NCBI GenBank assembly: GCA_902702965.1
Contig: CACRXP010000088.1
Location: forward strand, 364,536-428,535
Direction of reading: 5' to 3'
DNA from: Spirometra erinaceieuropaei
Lineage: Eukaryota > Platyhelminthes > Cestoda > Diphyllobothriidea > Diphyllobothriidae
DNA: 64,000 bases
The notes beneath the pieces are model-generated. The model was not told the origin of the DNA and ran no database searches. It saw only the letters and a list, made by a program, of their open reading frames with translations. Position numbers and translations under genes: made by a program. Shown in pieces: positions 1-13,005 of the stretch. Position 1 is the first letter of the stretch. Every line of letters begins with the position of its first letter.

Positions 1-3000
1 AATATAGGTGGCAGGTCTGAAAAAATCAGAATACCGACTCTAAACTCGCGGAGATGTGAAGATTTATGACTGACACTTTTTTCTCTCGCTAAATTTTGAC
101 TTGTAGTTATTAGAATCATGCTGCTTCGTATTGGATTGACATGCCACGCAGTATATCTGGCGCAAGAGATTTAAAATGCCGTCTTACTCTAACGAAAGTA
201 CACTCTGAGGCCAATATACATACTGCCAAGCGTTCTTTTAAACCTCAAGACTTATGTGGTTTATTTCGATCCGAAGGCCGAGTCTCTGTTCTTATCCGCT
301 CTCTCTGATAACCAACGTTGCTACTCGTATGCTGAGGAAGAGTCCCATTTTAATCACAAAGCATACGAAGTTTTTCATCGGATGCTTGTTTTTCTTTTCG
401 ACATGACGATAGACTGCCCGATATGTTCTTGGACAGTCCCTCTAATTGTGCCCCACAGAAGTCTCCGCCTCAGAGTTCGCCGAAAGTTTCGATCTTACTG
501 AACGGATCTGCCATTGGACCACCCTAGCGGCTTGCCAAAATTTGCGGCCATACGCCTACTACTTAAATACGACCAGCCGGAAATTGGAGATCCCCGTACT
601 CTCCTCGGCCACGCCTGACTGCCAGATAAAGTACTTAACTCCTGAGACCTCAAAATCCGTGGAACTCTCACTCCTGCTCTCGTCCTTGCACTATTGATAC
701 CGGTCGGTTTTATGATAATTTTACTTTGAAAGGCCTGGCGCGACGTTCCACCCGCCTTTTCAAATTCTCAGCCTGAAGTTCATTAGCTGCGTATGGACTT
801 CTATCGAATTTTAAAAGAAACTCAATCCTGATTGACCTTTTATTTTTACGACACCGGGAGTGACAGATGTCTTCTAACCTACAGTAACGCATATCTCATT
901 GTCATCTTTACGGTATTGAACGCATTATGGCTTATGAAATGCTATTTGGGTTCGATGAAGAAAGGGATATTACCTGAGGCAATATGTACTGTTGAAGTAT
1001 TTCGATACTTATTGGCTTATTTTTTGAAGTATAATATAGGAAGTACCGTTAGGACCGTCATTTAAAATTAATAATGATAATAATAATTGCATTTAGTGCC
1101 AGTTTACAGACGCTGTCAAAGAAGGATGAAGCACGGCTCGGACTAGCGGTGAAAAAGCCCCTGAGGAAAGAAGTATAGGTGATGTTGTTTTTGATAGTTT
1201 GGATGGTTTAGGAGAAAAAACTGCTGCCCGTGAAATGACTCCAGTCCGGAAAGGGAAGGTTTAGCACTGCATCGGCTGTTTTCAGTCTTTTTTCGTGAAA
1301 TTGAGACCACCAAACAGAGTGCATGGGAAAAACAGTTTTTCGCCGTCGACTGAGGAAATTGTCCGTAGTATTGCGGGCCATAGAGCCAACACCATCTCGC
1401 ACAGGATGAGACCGGGCAGGGGATTAGAGACCACGAACACCCTTACCACGGAAGATTAATTCGGCCTATCTCATGGTATGCTGGTTGAAATTATAAGATG
1501 TGTTTTCGAATGGTGAGGTTTGGCTGTAATCTGCACCGAAAGACTTTCTGCTGCTATTAACAAGGGCTTTGGTATGTTGCTCGTCCTTTCTGACCCGTAG
1601 ATGGTGAAATCTACAAAAATCTCCAGGTGTCGTTTACTATGTGGTTATAAATGGGAACACTTATTTTGTGAAAACAGATGTGCATATTGTTTTTAGTTAA
1701 GGTACGCTCTACATACTTTTAAACTTTATTTATCCCGATTAAGTCGATAATAAGAACTGAAGTGCACATAATAGGCCTATAATGAAGACGCGACGTTACT
1801 TGATTTTAGTTAAACGTTTGAGTGAATTGTCGCATCTAAGTCACCGTAAGCGGTTTCAATAGAAAACAGTGTCCCGCATGATCGGTAGTCGGGCCTGCTA
1901 TTCCTCTTGGTATTCACGAATGACTGCACCATGGCGTTTCATTATTAACCTGCCGTGTGAGCTGATGACATAAAACGTGGAATGCAATCAAAAGTACTGA
2001 TGTTAGGGCGAAATGACAAAGGTGTATTGGCAGAATACCCGTCTGGTCTGCCAAGCGTGTCTGAACTTTGATGAAACCCTTCATGTAACTTAACCTATGA
2101 AAATCGGTTGAAGATATTTCCTAGTCTAACACGGTCACGGCAAAGGCGTAGATCCTGATTTTCAAGGACAGGAGAAGTATTGTTTTCTTTCGATATCCCG
2201 TGACAATAAGGGTATATGCTCGGTTAATTTAACAAAAATCATTACTTCGGGTCACATAATCCCAGGAAAAGGAATGAAATTTGAAAATCGTCTGCACTCG
2301 TGCCAACTTTTCCCCTTTGGGCTGCCCTCGTATTGCGAGCCACATTTTTCTCTTGGTAAGCTCGGTTATATCAGGTTTTACCATTCACTTCTTGATTCAA
2401 CTGTATTTACAACAATCTAAAAGTCAGTAAAACTTTGGTTCCGCTACTTAACGACCTTTTCGCAACTAATCCAACAGCGTTCGGACGGCCAACAGATGAC
2501 CGTTTCATTGGTGGAAATGACTTTTCTAAGTTGCGATGCATGAGCGGGCATGAGCGAGAAAACTGGTTAAGCACTGGAGTCACTTCTTTATTTTTCTGGG
2601 CTTTCGAACTTATGAATGAGTTCATTTTCAGTGATATAACGGCAACGGAACAAGCGGCAGTCCTAGGGGGCATTTGCCAATCAGCGACCAGGGAAACAAA
2701 TGTTGCGGTGGCTACGCAGGGCTTTGTATACCGGTGTCAAATCAATATATTGATTGGTTTGACACACGCGTTGTTCAGGCCATCGTTAAGTCCGCCGTAC
2801 ATTAAAATAGCCGAATTATTTACAGCAGTCTCTTCAGTGCAGTTATTAAGCTCAAAGTGAATCTTGACTTGCGTTTAAAGACTCTTCATTGCATCGCGCT
2901 GCTCTCTTTTGGTAAGCACGAAAGTATATATAAAATGGGATTGAGGTCTGATCTCTTCGTAGGAATAAACATTATGGCATTGAGTGAACAAAATGCCCAT

Positions 3001-4659
3001 CTTAAAAAATATTGGCGTTAATTCGACGTCGGTGAATGCTGTTCCTACGGCTGAGCCATATTGGGGCGGACGGCCGTGACCCAACCCGAGGTGTCGGGTA
3101 ACCATTGGGAGATAGCACCTGCAAAAAAACAAAACACTACATGATTAGTTTCTCAGGGAAACGTCACATTATCACGGCATTTTACACATGAAGGTCAAAC
3201 TCCCTTAGTACTTTCAGCGAGGACATTGACAAACTGACATCGTGGACCGTCTTACCCGGCATAAGACAGCTCGATTATCGCGAACGGTGACGCCCACTGT
3301 GAGTCACACAGACTGGACGCAGAACCACTGACTTGTGCGTGAATGAATTTATTACCGGACGGACTTTCGCGGCATATACCTAACTCTCTGCTTCCTCATC
3401 CACCGGACTCCGATGACAAGACACTATCAAGACGACCAGGGGTGCGTTCGATTGCGGTGGCTGACAAAATTGAGCAATCCGTCTACGCGGACCCCGCACG
3501 GCCCGGTTTGTGCAGTATGAACCGGGCCGCTGTAAGGACGACCGTTTCTCCAAAATACTCGGCTTGGGGCCGAGTTAACCCGTCGGCCAGCAGCCTTCGG
3601 TGTCACGACTTTTGGCCGTTGTGATGGATCAAAGTGCGTTCGATTCACTGTGGTGAAGAATGCATTTATACGCTGCGGGAATGGAATCTCCAATGTTGAC
3701 TGTCCGAACCTGCCAACCAACTCGGGAGGGGACTGAGCGCGGTGACTGACAAAACTAAACAACCCGTCTTCTCTTGCCACACACGAGATGGCCTCGACAA
3801 TATCCACTGGGCTTTGATGGAGAGCGTAAGAGTGCCGTAAAGGCAACATTAAGGAGTCCTCATCTACGGTCCTCCTTTTGCTCGACAATACTCCCATGGG
3901 TATCGAGTTATTGTGTCACCTGGTAGGCGGGCGTATAATGATACCCTTTTTAGCATCCATCGAAATGATGGTTACAATGTTTGCGTGTGAATCGTTTTCA
4001 TCCAGCCTGTTTATTGCAAGCATGGTAGCATGCTACAGGCTGAATCACGCGGCGATGTTTTATCGCTGCTCTGCAAACAGACAGGAAGTGTCTTGAAATG
4101 CTTTTCAAATGCTGTGGTTGAGAAGAGTGAGTATGAGGTGCATTACAGCAGAACAGACTATTGTCGCCTTGCCTTTTTACTGCGTTTTGGTTTAGAAAGT
4201 TCCACGAGACTACAGACCCCAATTTTTGATGCAAAAAACACTCCTCCTTTCTAATGGACAGAAAATACGACTTTCTGATTTTAGATAGCACTTTGTGTAA
4301 ACCTTTCTGCCTTGCATAAACGGCCACGCATGGAAATGCGAGCATGGTTTTCAGGATTCGACAGTGTAGGAAATTACGCAAATGCAATAAAACACCGGTT
4401 TGTGCCCGAGAATACCGTTTTATTTCTTAAAAAGTTAATACCGATACGTGCTTCGCCTCAAAGAAGGACTTCATATGTATTGCATCCCTAGAAATTGATA
4501 AAATCTCATGTCCCTCATACTAGCAATCCAGATTTGGGTTATCGGATTTCGTGAGTTTGATTACCTTCTGTATGATAATGCGATTTCTGCGCAAATTTAT
4601 GTATTGTAGGATTGCCTTACCGGCGCATCTGCAATTAGTAGAAATCGCACATTACTTAG
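1..4659. other. Unassigned spacer
   Basis: No gene, RNA or complete element is recognised. Overlapping plus frames at 256-697 and a 141-codon frame at 2435-2860 have no family features. Confidence 0.6.
3430..3790. repeat. Short internal direct repeats
   Basis: GTGCGTTCGATT occurs at 3440 and 3634, and GGCTGACAAAATTGAGCAAT (3461) resembles TGACTGACAAAACTAAACAA (3744). They explain a 156-codon minus-strand open frame here. Confidence 0.4.
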
Positions 4660-5628
4660 GTATAAAAGGTGTGCTAACTCATGAAATGTTAACCAAAATT
4701 CGGAAATACGCTTTCCACCCAAAAAGATTACTTAGGTAGGGTTGTAAAATTGATCCTCGTGCAGCATAATCCAAGCTAGTCCAGTTGCTTCGGGATGCCG
4801 GTTCTCAAAGGAACTTAGTTTCGGGCGCCTTCAAAAATTACGCTAGGTAAAAATGGTTACTTAAGTAGCATGAAACTTCCTTATCGATCTTCGATGCCCT
4901 CATAAGCTCAAATATATTCCATGGAAAAAGTGCATAAAAATCTGTGCTTTTACTCGTTTGCTAGAACATTACGTCTTCTTCAAAATTCATACTTGAAGGA
5001 AGAGTGTTATTCGGTCCTGAAAAACCTTTCTAATTTCTGAATAATTTTGAAACCGATACGCCGTCACACTTGCATTCAGGGTTTCCAAACTACAGGCTGT
5101 ATATTTTCCATACATGAAAATTATACATTTCTACACGGTATTTAGAGGGTTTTGTAAAATCTAGCAGTGAATTTGTGCCGTATTGTAGACTTTAAAAGCA
5201 ACATTAGCAAATGCAGAGACACGATGTTTTATGAACGGGCATCCCACGGTCTTAAAAAATTTCATAATTAGAGCCTTTTTTAAAACTGGATTATACATTT
5301 CCCTCAAATACAATTTTTGAAGAAGACGCAATTTTCTATCAAATGGGCAAAATAACGAATACTTTTATGCATGCTTTCTATGAAATATATTCGAATTTAC
5401 AAGGGCATCGAAAATAAATGAGAAAAATCCATACTACATACATAAGTGGTCATTTTTACGAAGTGTAGTTTTCGCAGGCGGCCGGAAGGATGTCCCTTCG
5501 AAAGCCGGTATCCCGAAGCAGCTGAATTATTATGGGATTATGCTGTACCCTACTTAGGTAATCTTTTTCAGGAAAAAACGCATTTCCAAATTTTTGTTAA
5601 CCTTTCACGATTTAGCACACGTACTGTA
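4660..5628. mobile_element. Foldback element copy A
   Basis: A roughly 970-bp copy. The left arm contains GTGTGCTAACTCATGAAATG; the right arm contains the reverse complement and ends TACTGTA. The central part is in the forward orientation (GCATTCAGGGTTTCC). See copies at 34808 and 56729 for the best-preserved examples. Confidence 0.8.
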
Positions 5629-6176
5629 GTTGCTTTTTTATTTATGGCCTCAAACGCGAAAGCAGCCACGCCCTCAGACCTCAGCTATAAATAAGCCTAG
5701 TTTCCCATAAAAACCAGTATTATGAATGAGAGTACAATGCATGCTTTTAGGCAATATGACTGAAGATGCACAAATATTGAAATTCAAAAATACACAATAT
5801 AAAGAAGTTATTTTTCAGATGGCACTAGCCTGTATCAAAACCCATCATGTTGCCATACAGAAACGGACTTGGAATTATCCTCCCTGATGATCAATTCTCC
5901 AGCAACATGCGTTTAGTCCTTTTCTTATTAGTAAATATGTCGAAAAATGTCTTTAGCTTTTTCCTAAGCTTAGGATCACGCCTTTGTCAACCGATCGTAA
6001 CACTTCGTTTCATGACATAAAAGACTACCAATCCGTCTTTTCGAGGCTCAAACGAAATGGAGGTTAGGCAGGCCATTGAAACGTCTTTCGCAGTCCTCCT
6101 ATCAACCAACATTTTCTCCTCGAGGTAGATACATGAAGTCAGTCCACCCCAAGAAACGGGGTTTGTAATATTTTGG

Positions 6177-6370
6177 CAGTTCGGCCGTCATGTCCACCGT
6201 GCGCTCCACAGCAGGATGAGATCAGGGATGGTGACTTGCGCGTGAATAAGTAGGAGTAGACTTGCGCTGCATCTATCGCACTCTTCTCCCCCGCCTGGGC
6301 CTCGTGCCAAGACCTGCACCTAAGCGTGCCACCACAGCCTCTGGTCTTCAACAAACACCTGACCAGATTT
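6177..6370 (+). repeat. Dispersed repeat R2, copy 1
   Basis: Shares GTGACTTGCGCGTGAAT, GCATCTATCGCACTCT and GCGTGCCACCACA with 6705-6962 and 55283-55533. No promoter boxes or coding frame recognised. Confidence 0.6.
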
Positions 6371-6534
6371 TTAAACAACAGCAACAGCAGCAGCACAGCA
6401 ACGATTCAGAAAGAAGGCGATAATGTTCAAGCAAAAATTACCAAGATAAATTTTGTTTGGACGTAGGAGGATGTAACCCCCTACTACAGATGCCCTAACG
6501 CCAAATCTCCGGCGACAACTACTCACGTATCCTG

Positions 6535-6595
6535 AACCTAACCCCACCTATGACCCTAACCCCAATCCTAGCCCTAGCCCTAACTCCAACCTATT
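6535..6595. repeat. Degenerate telomere-like array
   Basis: CCTAACCCCA, CCTAGCCCTAGCCCTAACTC: variants of (TAACCC)n, the common animal telomere repeat. Confidence 0.6.
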
Positions 6596-6704
6596 TCAGT
6601 TTCCTACCGAGAGTTTGTCTTGTACTATTAATTATAATTAATCTCAGGAACTGTACCTGGACACCGATAAAGCAAAAACTTAACATACGACAGTTCAACC
6701 GTTC

Positions 6705-6962
6705 GTTCGACGGTGTCCACCGTGTGCTACAGAGTAAGATGCTGCAGACACGGTGACTTGCGCGTGAATGAGCTTGTTGTGATGGCAGACTTTCGCAGCA
6801 TCTACCGCACTCTGTCTGCCCCACTTCCCACCTGGACTCGGTGTCATGAAAGTGTCAGGAAAGCCGGGGGCGAGGGAGGGCGCAGGTGGCTGGCACGGCC
6901 GGACCTGCCCCTAGGCGTGCCACCACATCCCTGGTCCACAACATACACCTGACCTTCCTAAT
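6705..6962 (+). repeat. Dispersed repeat R2, copy 2
   Basis: A longer copy of the family, from GGTGTCCACCGTGTGC to ACATACACCTGACC. A CAC microsatellite follows 50 bp later. Confidence 0.65.
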
Positions 6963-7009
6963 TCTTTTATGGTGTTTGTTCCATTTGCGCAAGACCGTTT
7001 ATGTGAGGC

Positions 7010-7062
7010 TCACCACCACCACCACCACCACCACCACCACCACCACCACCACCACCACCGCC
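7010..7062. repeat. (CAC)n microsatellite
   Basis: About 16 CAC triplets. Confidence 0.95.
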
Positions 7063-7063
7063 C

Positions 7064-7208
7064 CAGCAGGAGTCAGAAGGACGAGGATGATGACTGGGAA
7101 GCCATGCCTACCACCAGCGGGAGCGTGGACGCCTCTACCGGCAGGGAGCCTGGTGCCAGAAAACCGCCGACGCACACCAGGCGGCGAGATCCACGGTTTG
7201 CTGAATAG
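7064..7208 (+). CDS. Possible 3' terminal exon of an unknown gene
   Basis: After an acceptor-like CCCCAGCAG that ends a CAC trinucleotide run, a frame reads SQKDEDDDWEAMPTTSGS and continues Arg/Thr-rich to TAG at 7206-7208. The codon choice is GC-rich like the CLIC exons. AATAAA follows at 7258-7263, 50 bp after the stop. No upstream exon was identified and I do not recognise the protein, so this could be chance. Confidence 0.28.
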
Positions 7209-7257
7209 TGGCATAGCAGACGCTCACAAACCTTAAGGTGTATTACCTTACGGTTCC

Positions 7258-7263
7258 AATAAA
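7258..7263 (+). promoter_or_regulatory. Possible polyadenylation signal AATAAA
   Basis: AATAAA lies 50 bp after the stop of the candidate terminal exon. It is meaningful only if that exon is real. Confidence 0.25.
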
Positions 7264-7544
7264 TACTGGCGAAAAAACTACTCCCTTTAAACAGCTACTT
7301 AATGTACAAGAGTGTCCTCACTATAAGAGTGCCTCCATTTTGAAAAGAAACTATATTAACTTCTTTGGGTAAATTTTCGGCAGACGGAAATGGCGTTCGC
7401 CGACCGGAGTACGGAACATACTCATCCCCCTTCGCCTGGGGGTTGAATCTGGAGCCTTTGCAATCAGTAAGGAGGCCCAGTAGTGAAGTGTTTGATTGAA
7501 AACCCAATACCCAGGAAATTCGAATTCAAATCCAAGTCACCTAA

Positions 7545-7630
7545 ACCCGGTGTCGGGTGTGGCTGCCTGACGGCGACTAACAAGCCAGAAACAGTCATTT
7601 CACTTTCTCTTGTATTTATCTGTACTCCTT
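7545..7630 (+). mobile_element. SINE tail-module fragment
   Basis: GTGGCTGCCTGACGGCGACT, AAGCCAGAAACAGTCATTT and CTCTTGTATTT match the tail module in plus orientation. Confidence 0.55.
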
Positions 7631-8040
7631 CTTACACTTCGGGGTTGTATGTATATGCAAAGTGAGTTAGTCTACCTGCTGAAATTGCGAAAAGATAGGT
7701 TATTAACTTCAATCGCCACAGGTAGACAGGCAGATCGGACTTTCGTCAGCTGGACCAACAAAAATCTGAACCCACACAGGAAACTGCCATTCAAGGAGGT
7801 CAGTGTCTGCCTACAGCTGTCGCCCATCAACAGTGGAAGCTATATTTTAGGGATCCGCATTACACAGGTGTCCATATAAGTGCTTTATCCACTTCAGGAG
7901 AGTACAAGTGAGAGCTTCTGGGCACCATCGACACACTGTGGTCTGATATGCTCCAACCAAGCTACTTAGGCGTTTAGAAGAACCGTTAGAAGAAACGGCC
8001 TCCTCAGGGAGGGGCAGCTGCCATGATGCTGATGAAGTTC

Positions 8041-8861
8041 GGTTGTATTTGTCCATACGTGATATACTACGTTGGAAGAGAGGCAGCCCATGAAGTTCTT
8101 TGCGAAGCGAACAAACTTTTTTTCACGACTACTGTTGACTCTGTCAGTCGTCAGGCGTTTAGAAAATATGTAAGACGGTTGACTTCTCAAACGCGCACTT
8201 TGGATGCTTTTGCGCCGTTTAGATTTACTGCCGCTGATATTTCATGGACACATATGCATGCTAAATATGTCTCCCTTTTGGAGGACTTCCTTTAACTACC
8301 CAACTGTATTCATTTGTATATCTGCCCTCATAACTGTCGAGTGCCTTACCGAGGACTCTCCTAAATACCACCATTTCGTATGACTTGAAGCAAATATCCA
8401 TATCCGTCGGCTTTATCTGAAACAGGCGCTCAACAGGTGAAACTTTAATCTTTTCTTGTGACTGCTGGCCGTTCGCTGAAAGAGAGAGGTCGCAGTTGCG
8501 AGAATCAAGATAGAAGTCAGGCAGTGGTATAACCAGAATATCGTTACCAACCAAGACAAGGGAAACTGGAATGGCCATTTCTGGCTTATTAGCTGTCATC
8601 AGCCAATCATACCCAACCCCAAAGTGTGGAACACCTGAGGCTCGAACTCGCGACCTGTTAGTTAGAAGTCCACGCCTCTAATCACCGAGCCACGAGCCCG
8701 TTTCCCTGTCGGTTTTCGATTAGGAATATACAATGGTAGAGGGCGCTCACCGATCGTTCTTACGGAACTCACTCGTTCCGTTGTGTCTTACGGGCTCTCT
8801 CTCAAGCCCAACCAGCAACCGCACAACGGTTCATGATATAGGCAGTATGCTATTACCGAAA
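8041..8861 (-). mobile_element. Composite repeat with tRNA-SINE, copy 1
   Basis: The 8041-8540 part (CATACGTGATATACTAC, TTTACTGCCGCTGATATTTC) is shared with 18209-18630. The 8541-8861 part is the SINE in minus orientation, with a box-B-like GAGTTCGAGCC at about 8642. Because both copies carry the SINE at the same junction, the whole about 0.8-kb unit was spread or duplicated together. Confidence 0.75.
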
Positions 8862-9224
8862 AAGACAAAAAGTTCGGTTCTTTAGTGTTGGTGGCTCATC
8901 GGTTAATTGTGCTTCGTGCACCATTTGGACAGTGCGAAGCTGAGTGCTTGCAGCTCTGGGTGCGACCCGAGAGCTAGCTTGCTCAAAGGCATGAAAAGGT
9001 CAGAAGTGGGTGACATCTCGGTTTCCCACGCAGTTGTCGCATCGCCTCTGCAACTTTACACTGAATAGTTGGTCGCCCATTCGCCATCTCTGCCATCCCA
9101 CTCGGAACGTACTGTTGGCAGTAATGGCGGCTTTCACTTGTGACTTGACGCAGACTAAAAGAGAGACCTCATTCGCACTGGTTCAGTCGCGCTCTGCAGC
9201 TCCACGCGTCCATTGTGTCCTTGT

Positions 9225-9490
9225 CTAAATCCGATCTATCATTGCGTAAGCTTCAGCTGCAGAGTCAATCCAAAGTTGGTGTACAAGGCTCAACTGTTCC
9301 TCATCTTTGTCAGCATAACCAGCTATCAAATACACAGGCTCCGTCTTGTCTAGACATCGAATAAAATAAACTTTGTCGTAAACACAACCAGTGGGTCTGC
9401 AAGTATGACGCGGACCGCTGCCTGTGTAAAAGTGAAATCCCGAGAATTCATTGTTTAGGTAAATGGTTTCAAGAGATTTTTTTTGGGGGG
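9225..9490 (-). CDS. Unrecognised open frame, about 85 residues downstream of a poly-C/A tract
   Basis: The minus-strand frame reads LETIYLNNEFSGFHFYTG and later VYLIAGYADKDEEQLSLVHQ before TAG. Composition is balanced and protein-like, but there is no family match. It begins just after a run of ten C and eight A on the minus strand (9480-9500). A similar C/A tract at 39755-39780 lies next to a PLE 3' motif, so this may be a retroelement remnant rather than a host exon. Confidence 0.25.
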
Positions 9491-9802
9491 GGGGAGGTAG
9501 AACTTGATATCTTCTTAGACAGTCGGCTGGGAGGACTGAATACGGCAAAAATTGATGGACATCGCAAGGACACCCCGAAGGTCAACAGAGTCCACCGTCG
9601 TCAATAATTTAACGACAATTTTACGAGCGGAATGCTCTCTTCATGCACACAAAGTGGTATGCTTACGATTGCGTCTGTTAATTCCATTCCCTTTTCATAG
9701 TCACTGACTGAATAAACTGACCGCCCTCCCCTCACGCGGCCTTATGAAAATTTCTATTCCAGAGGAAGAGGATGCAATCACTGGAACGGGAAGTTTACTG
9801 GA

Positions 9803-9840
9803 TTGACGTTTCGGATTCTCACGCGAAGCTATCATCAGAG
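9803..9840 (-). ncRNA. Hammerhead-like motif, weakened stem
   Basis: CTGATGAT, AGCTTC / GAATCC (four of six pairs), GAAACGTCAA. No PLE coding remnant is recognised beside it apart from the unassigned frame at 9225-9490. Confidence 0.4.
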
Positions 9841-9848
9841 ACGCTCGC

Positions 9849-10657
9849 AGAAAAAGTTCTGAACTGCTTCCTGAAACTCGCCTACACGCTTTTATCGGGT
9901 TTTATTTCTGTTATGTTCTTGCAAGCGAAATTAAGCAAATTCCCCTTTGTTTTAGTCCATCGCATTTTGAGCAATGTAAGATTAGAACAATTGCGTCAAA
10001 CTCTCGTAAAAACATTTTGAACCACACAAACAAGAATTCCGCGCTTGACTATTTGCCAGATTTTACGTTACACTAATTCCTATGAGGATTTTGAGCACAA
10101 AATATATAAGAGCGCCCACTGTCATAATATAAGAGACTATTTAAAATGTTGCAACGCTCCTGAAATTTTACTTACTCAGTCACTTTCCAGGACAGCCTTT
10201 GTATGATTTTGCAAATCGAATTCGCTTGTTTTACATGAAGTTTCCTGTTTCACAGCATTTCCGGTTTTATCAAAAAACTGCTATTTCTAATCACTGTAAT
10301 ATTACGTCCGATATTTATTTTTGCTTTAGTTTGGTGGAACATCGTTCATTGTTACTGCGAGTTTCGGTCGATGAATTATGCCCTTTGCGATTGACTGGGT
10401 ATTATTCGCACATTGACGCGCATTTCGTGAGCTGTCACCCACTGTAATCACGAAATCACTGAAATGCAACATGGCTTCGTACGTCCGGCCGGCCGGCCAA
10501 CACTACAAAATCACGCGCTTGTTTCGGCTTAAACCACAGGCCACTGGCCATTGGTCAAAATTCTTATCGTGTGTCCTTGACGCACGAATCGGCGGCCTTG
10601 ACTTGTTAGATTGTGCGTCGACGGAGACATGTTTGCGGGCGGTGCTGTGAAGTCCGC
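9849..10657 (+). promoter_or_regulatory. Upstream region of CLIC with a possible TATA box
   Basis: No gene is seen here. TATATAAG at about 10103-10110 is the only strong TATA-like motif, some 550 bp before the CLIC start codon, so an untranslated leader or leader exon would be needed. The last 170 bp are GC-richer and contain a GGCCGGCCGGCC run near 10485. The promoter assignment is inference only. Confidence 0.25.
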
Positions 10658-11101
10658 ATGACTCCACTCGTGGAGCTCTTCCTAAAGGCCTCCTCTGCTG
10701 ATGCCGGCGACAGGGGCTCCTGTCCGCTGTCACACAAGTGGTTCATGGTCTTCTACCTCCTGGTGGAACGGCATGCTGTCAATCTGCGCATTATTCCCGT
10801 CTGCACGGCCAATCCGCAGAGGGAGTACTCCGAGCTATTTTCCGGCAGGCGTCTCCCCGCCGTGGCCATTTACGATGAACACAATGAAGGCAAGAAGACG
10901 ACGGGTCCGTCCGCCGTCTATGCGGGCAACGATGAGTTGGAGGATCTGATGCGTCAGAAATTCAGCGGGCACATCAACGTCGACACTGAGGTTCAGTGGG
11001 TTAGCTGCAATCTTCTTCGAAATCTGAATAGCCTTCTTCTGACGGGGCAGACTCGCGCACTCCTCTCAGACCTCCAGGAGTTGGACAACTTTATTTCGAA
11101 A
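10658..11101 (+). CDS. CLIC: Chloride intracellular channel (CLIC) protein, exon 1
   Basis: This exon encodes residues 1-148 of a CLIC/EXC-4 family protein: the N-terminal thioredoxin-like domain and the start of the helical domain. CLICs are GST-fold proteins that exist in soluble form and can associate with membranes; they act in tubulogenesis and redox or ion handling. The ATG at 10658 gives MTPLVELFLKAS, which lines up with the usual CLIC opening (VELFVKAG). Cys22 in the motif SCPLS occupies the place of the redox cysteine of the CPFS/CPFC motif. The following hydrophobic stretch (about residues 27-48) matches the putative membrane segment. The exon ends at AAA followed by GTAAGT, an excellent donor in phase 0. 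The reading frame is open upstream to about 10613, but that Arg-rich stretch does not look like the family. An upstream non-coding exon is possible. Divergence from vertebrate CLICs is high and closer to nematode EXC-4. Confidence 0.85.
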
Positions 11102-11210
11102 GTAAGTGGAAGGTATTATTTTAGGAGAAAACAGACTGGCTGGACGAAACCGAGAATCTTCTATGGAAAAAGGCCAGCACAAAGTACGAGCAAATTAAGG
11201 GAAACCAGCA

Positions 11211-12206
11211 TATAGTAGGTGGTCCAACTAATGAAATATCAACCGAAATTCCAAAATGTATTTTTGTTTCGAAAAGATAAATTAAGTACCTTTGTTAAAC
11301 TAGTCAGCACGCAACATAATTCTCTAATATTTCAGTTATCTCCTGATGCCGGCTTTCGAATGAACCTCCTTCCGGTTGCATGCAATAACGACACACTGTA
11401 AAAAAGGACTACTTAAGCAACATGAATTTTTCTCATTGATTTTGGATGCTCCCAAACGTCCATTTATATTTCATGGAAAACGTGAAAAAAAATTTTCATT
11501 CTTTTGTTAATTCAGTTGAAACGTACGTCTTCTTCTAAATCTGTAATAGAAGGAGAGACACAGTTCTGTGTTAAAAAAAACTTTTAATTGTGGGACTTAA
11601 ATACCGTGAAATGGCCGTTCACAAATCGTCATGTCTCTGCATTTAAGAATGTGGTTCGTAAAGTTAACGATATTGATCAAATCCACTGTCAAATTTTATG
11701 AGCCCTATATTGTTCCCCCTTACTACCGTAGAGAAATGCGTGTTCTTTTGTACGCGGAAAATATACGACTTGTAGTTTGAAAACTCTGAATCGAAGTGTA
11801 GCGATAGAGGGGGGGCAAAATTATTTAGGAATTGGAAAAGTTTCCTCAAACCGTATTATACCCCTTCTTTAATCCTGAAATTGGAAGAAGACGTAATTTT
11901 CTACCGAATAAGAACAAAAATGAATATTTTATGCATGTTTTCCACGAAATAAGATTGAACTTTTAAGGATATAGGAAATCAATGAGAAAGATTCATGCTT
12001 TATAAGTAATTATTTTTACAGACTGTAGTTTTTGCATGCAGCCGGAAGGAAGTTCGTTCGAAAGCCGGCATCCTGAGGTAACTTAAATATTATAGAATTA
12101 TGTTGCAGGCCGACAAGTTTTACAACCCTACTTAATTAATCTTTTCGAAGCGGAACCGCATTTCGGAATTTCGGTTGACATTTCATGAATTAGCTCACCT
12201 ATTGTA
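11211..12206. mobile_element. Foldback element copy B (CLIC intron)
   Basis: It begins TATAGTAGGTGG 110 bp after the CLIC exon 1 donor and ends CACCTATTGTA. Both arms and a reverse-oriented centre are present. Confidence 0.82.
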
Positions 12207-12931
12207 CATACGCAGTCAGAAAGTTTTATGGGACCCTATAGATCCTGTTTACGGTAGCGACAGGAGCAATGGCTGATCCATTTTCCCCTGACCGATAAGG
12301 AGGGCACAACAGCTCCTGTACGATAGTTCAGCTGGACTAGACAACGTTGACGCTCCACTTTGCGGGTCAGGTAACTGGAAATGTCGATTAATGTGCGGTG
12401 CTGCCACTAGGGAATCCTGAACTATGGTTTTTAGATCGCCATGAGGTCCACCTCCTGATTTTGTGGCACATAAAACCGCACTGACTGCTCCTAAAGTGTC
12501 TGTCCGTAAAGGCGTGAAAATGTACTAAAACCTTAGATTTTTTGAAAAAACCTTTCGTGTTTTTTGGTCACCTAGGAGAGGAGTTTTGTACTAATGTTGT
12601 TCGCCTACCCTGAAAATCCTACCTTTTTACGTTTACCACGAAAAGATCCTACATATACTTTCGTTGTTACGTTGTTACGTCTGGAGGTTATTCAACGCAC
12701 TAAAACATCTGTATGTAGTACAGGATGGAGCAAGTAATCGAATTCTGCACACTAATGACAGACACAGCTTGCTAAACTGGACAATTACGCCGTTGTGGAC
12801 CGTCTAACGTACACATGCCTCGTTCAGGTGACTAAACGAACGTAAACCATCGACTCGTTGTTTCGTCATTCCTGCCTAACACTTCCCATTGTGGCGTCCA
12901 AGAGTATGACAGGGCTTTAGACCACACCCTG

Positions 12932-13005
12932 CAGTGGCTGTGCTAACTCCTGAAATACTAACCGAAATTCTGAAATGTTTTTTTCGATTTGAAATGATCA
13001 CCTAA
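12932..13005. mobile_element. Foldback element fragment C (terminal arm only)
   Basis: Only the outer 70 bp of one arm remain (GCTAACTCCTGAAATACTAA); the rest is lost. Confidence 0.55.

Noticed and set aside
2435..2860. 141-codon plus open frame
   Set aside because: A large opposite-strand open frame covers the same DNA; no motif, signal or family resemblance.
3427..3897. 156-codon minus open frame with internal repeats
   Set aside because: Explained by short direct repeats; no splice or start context and no family features.
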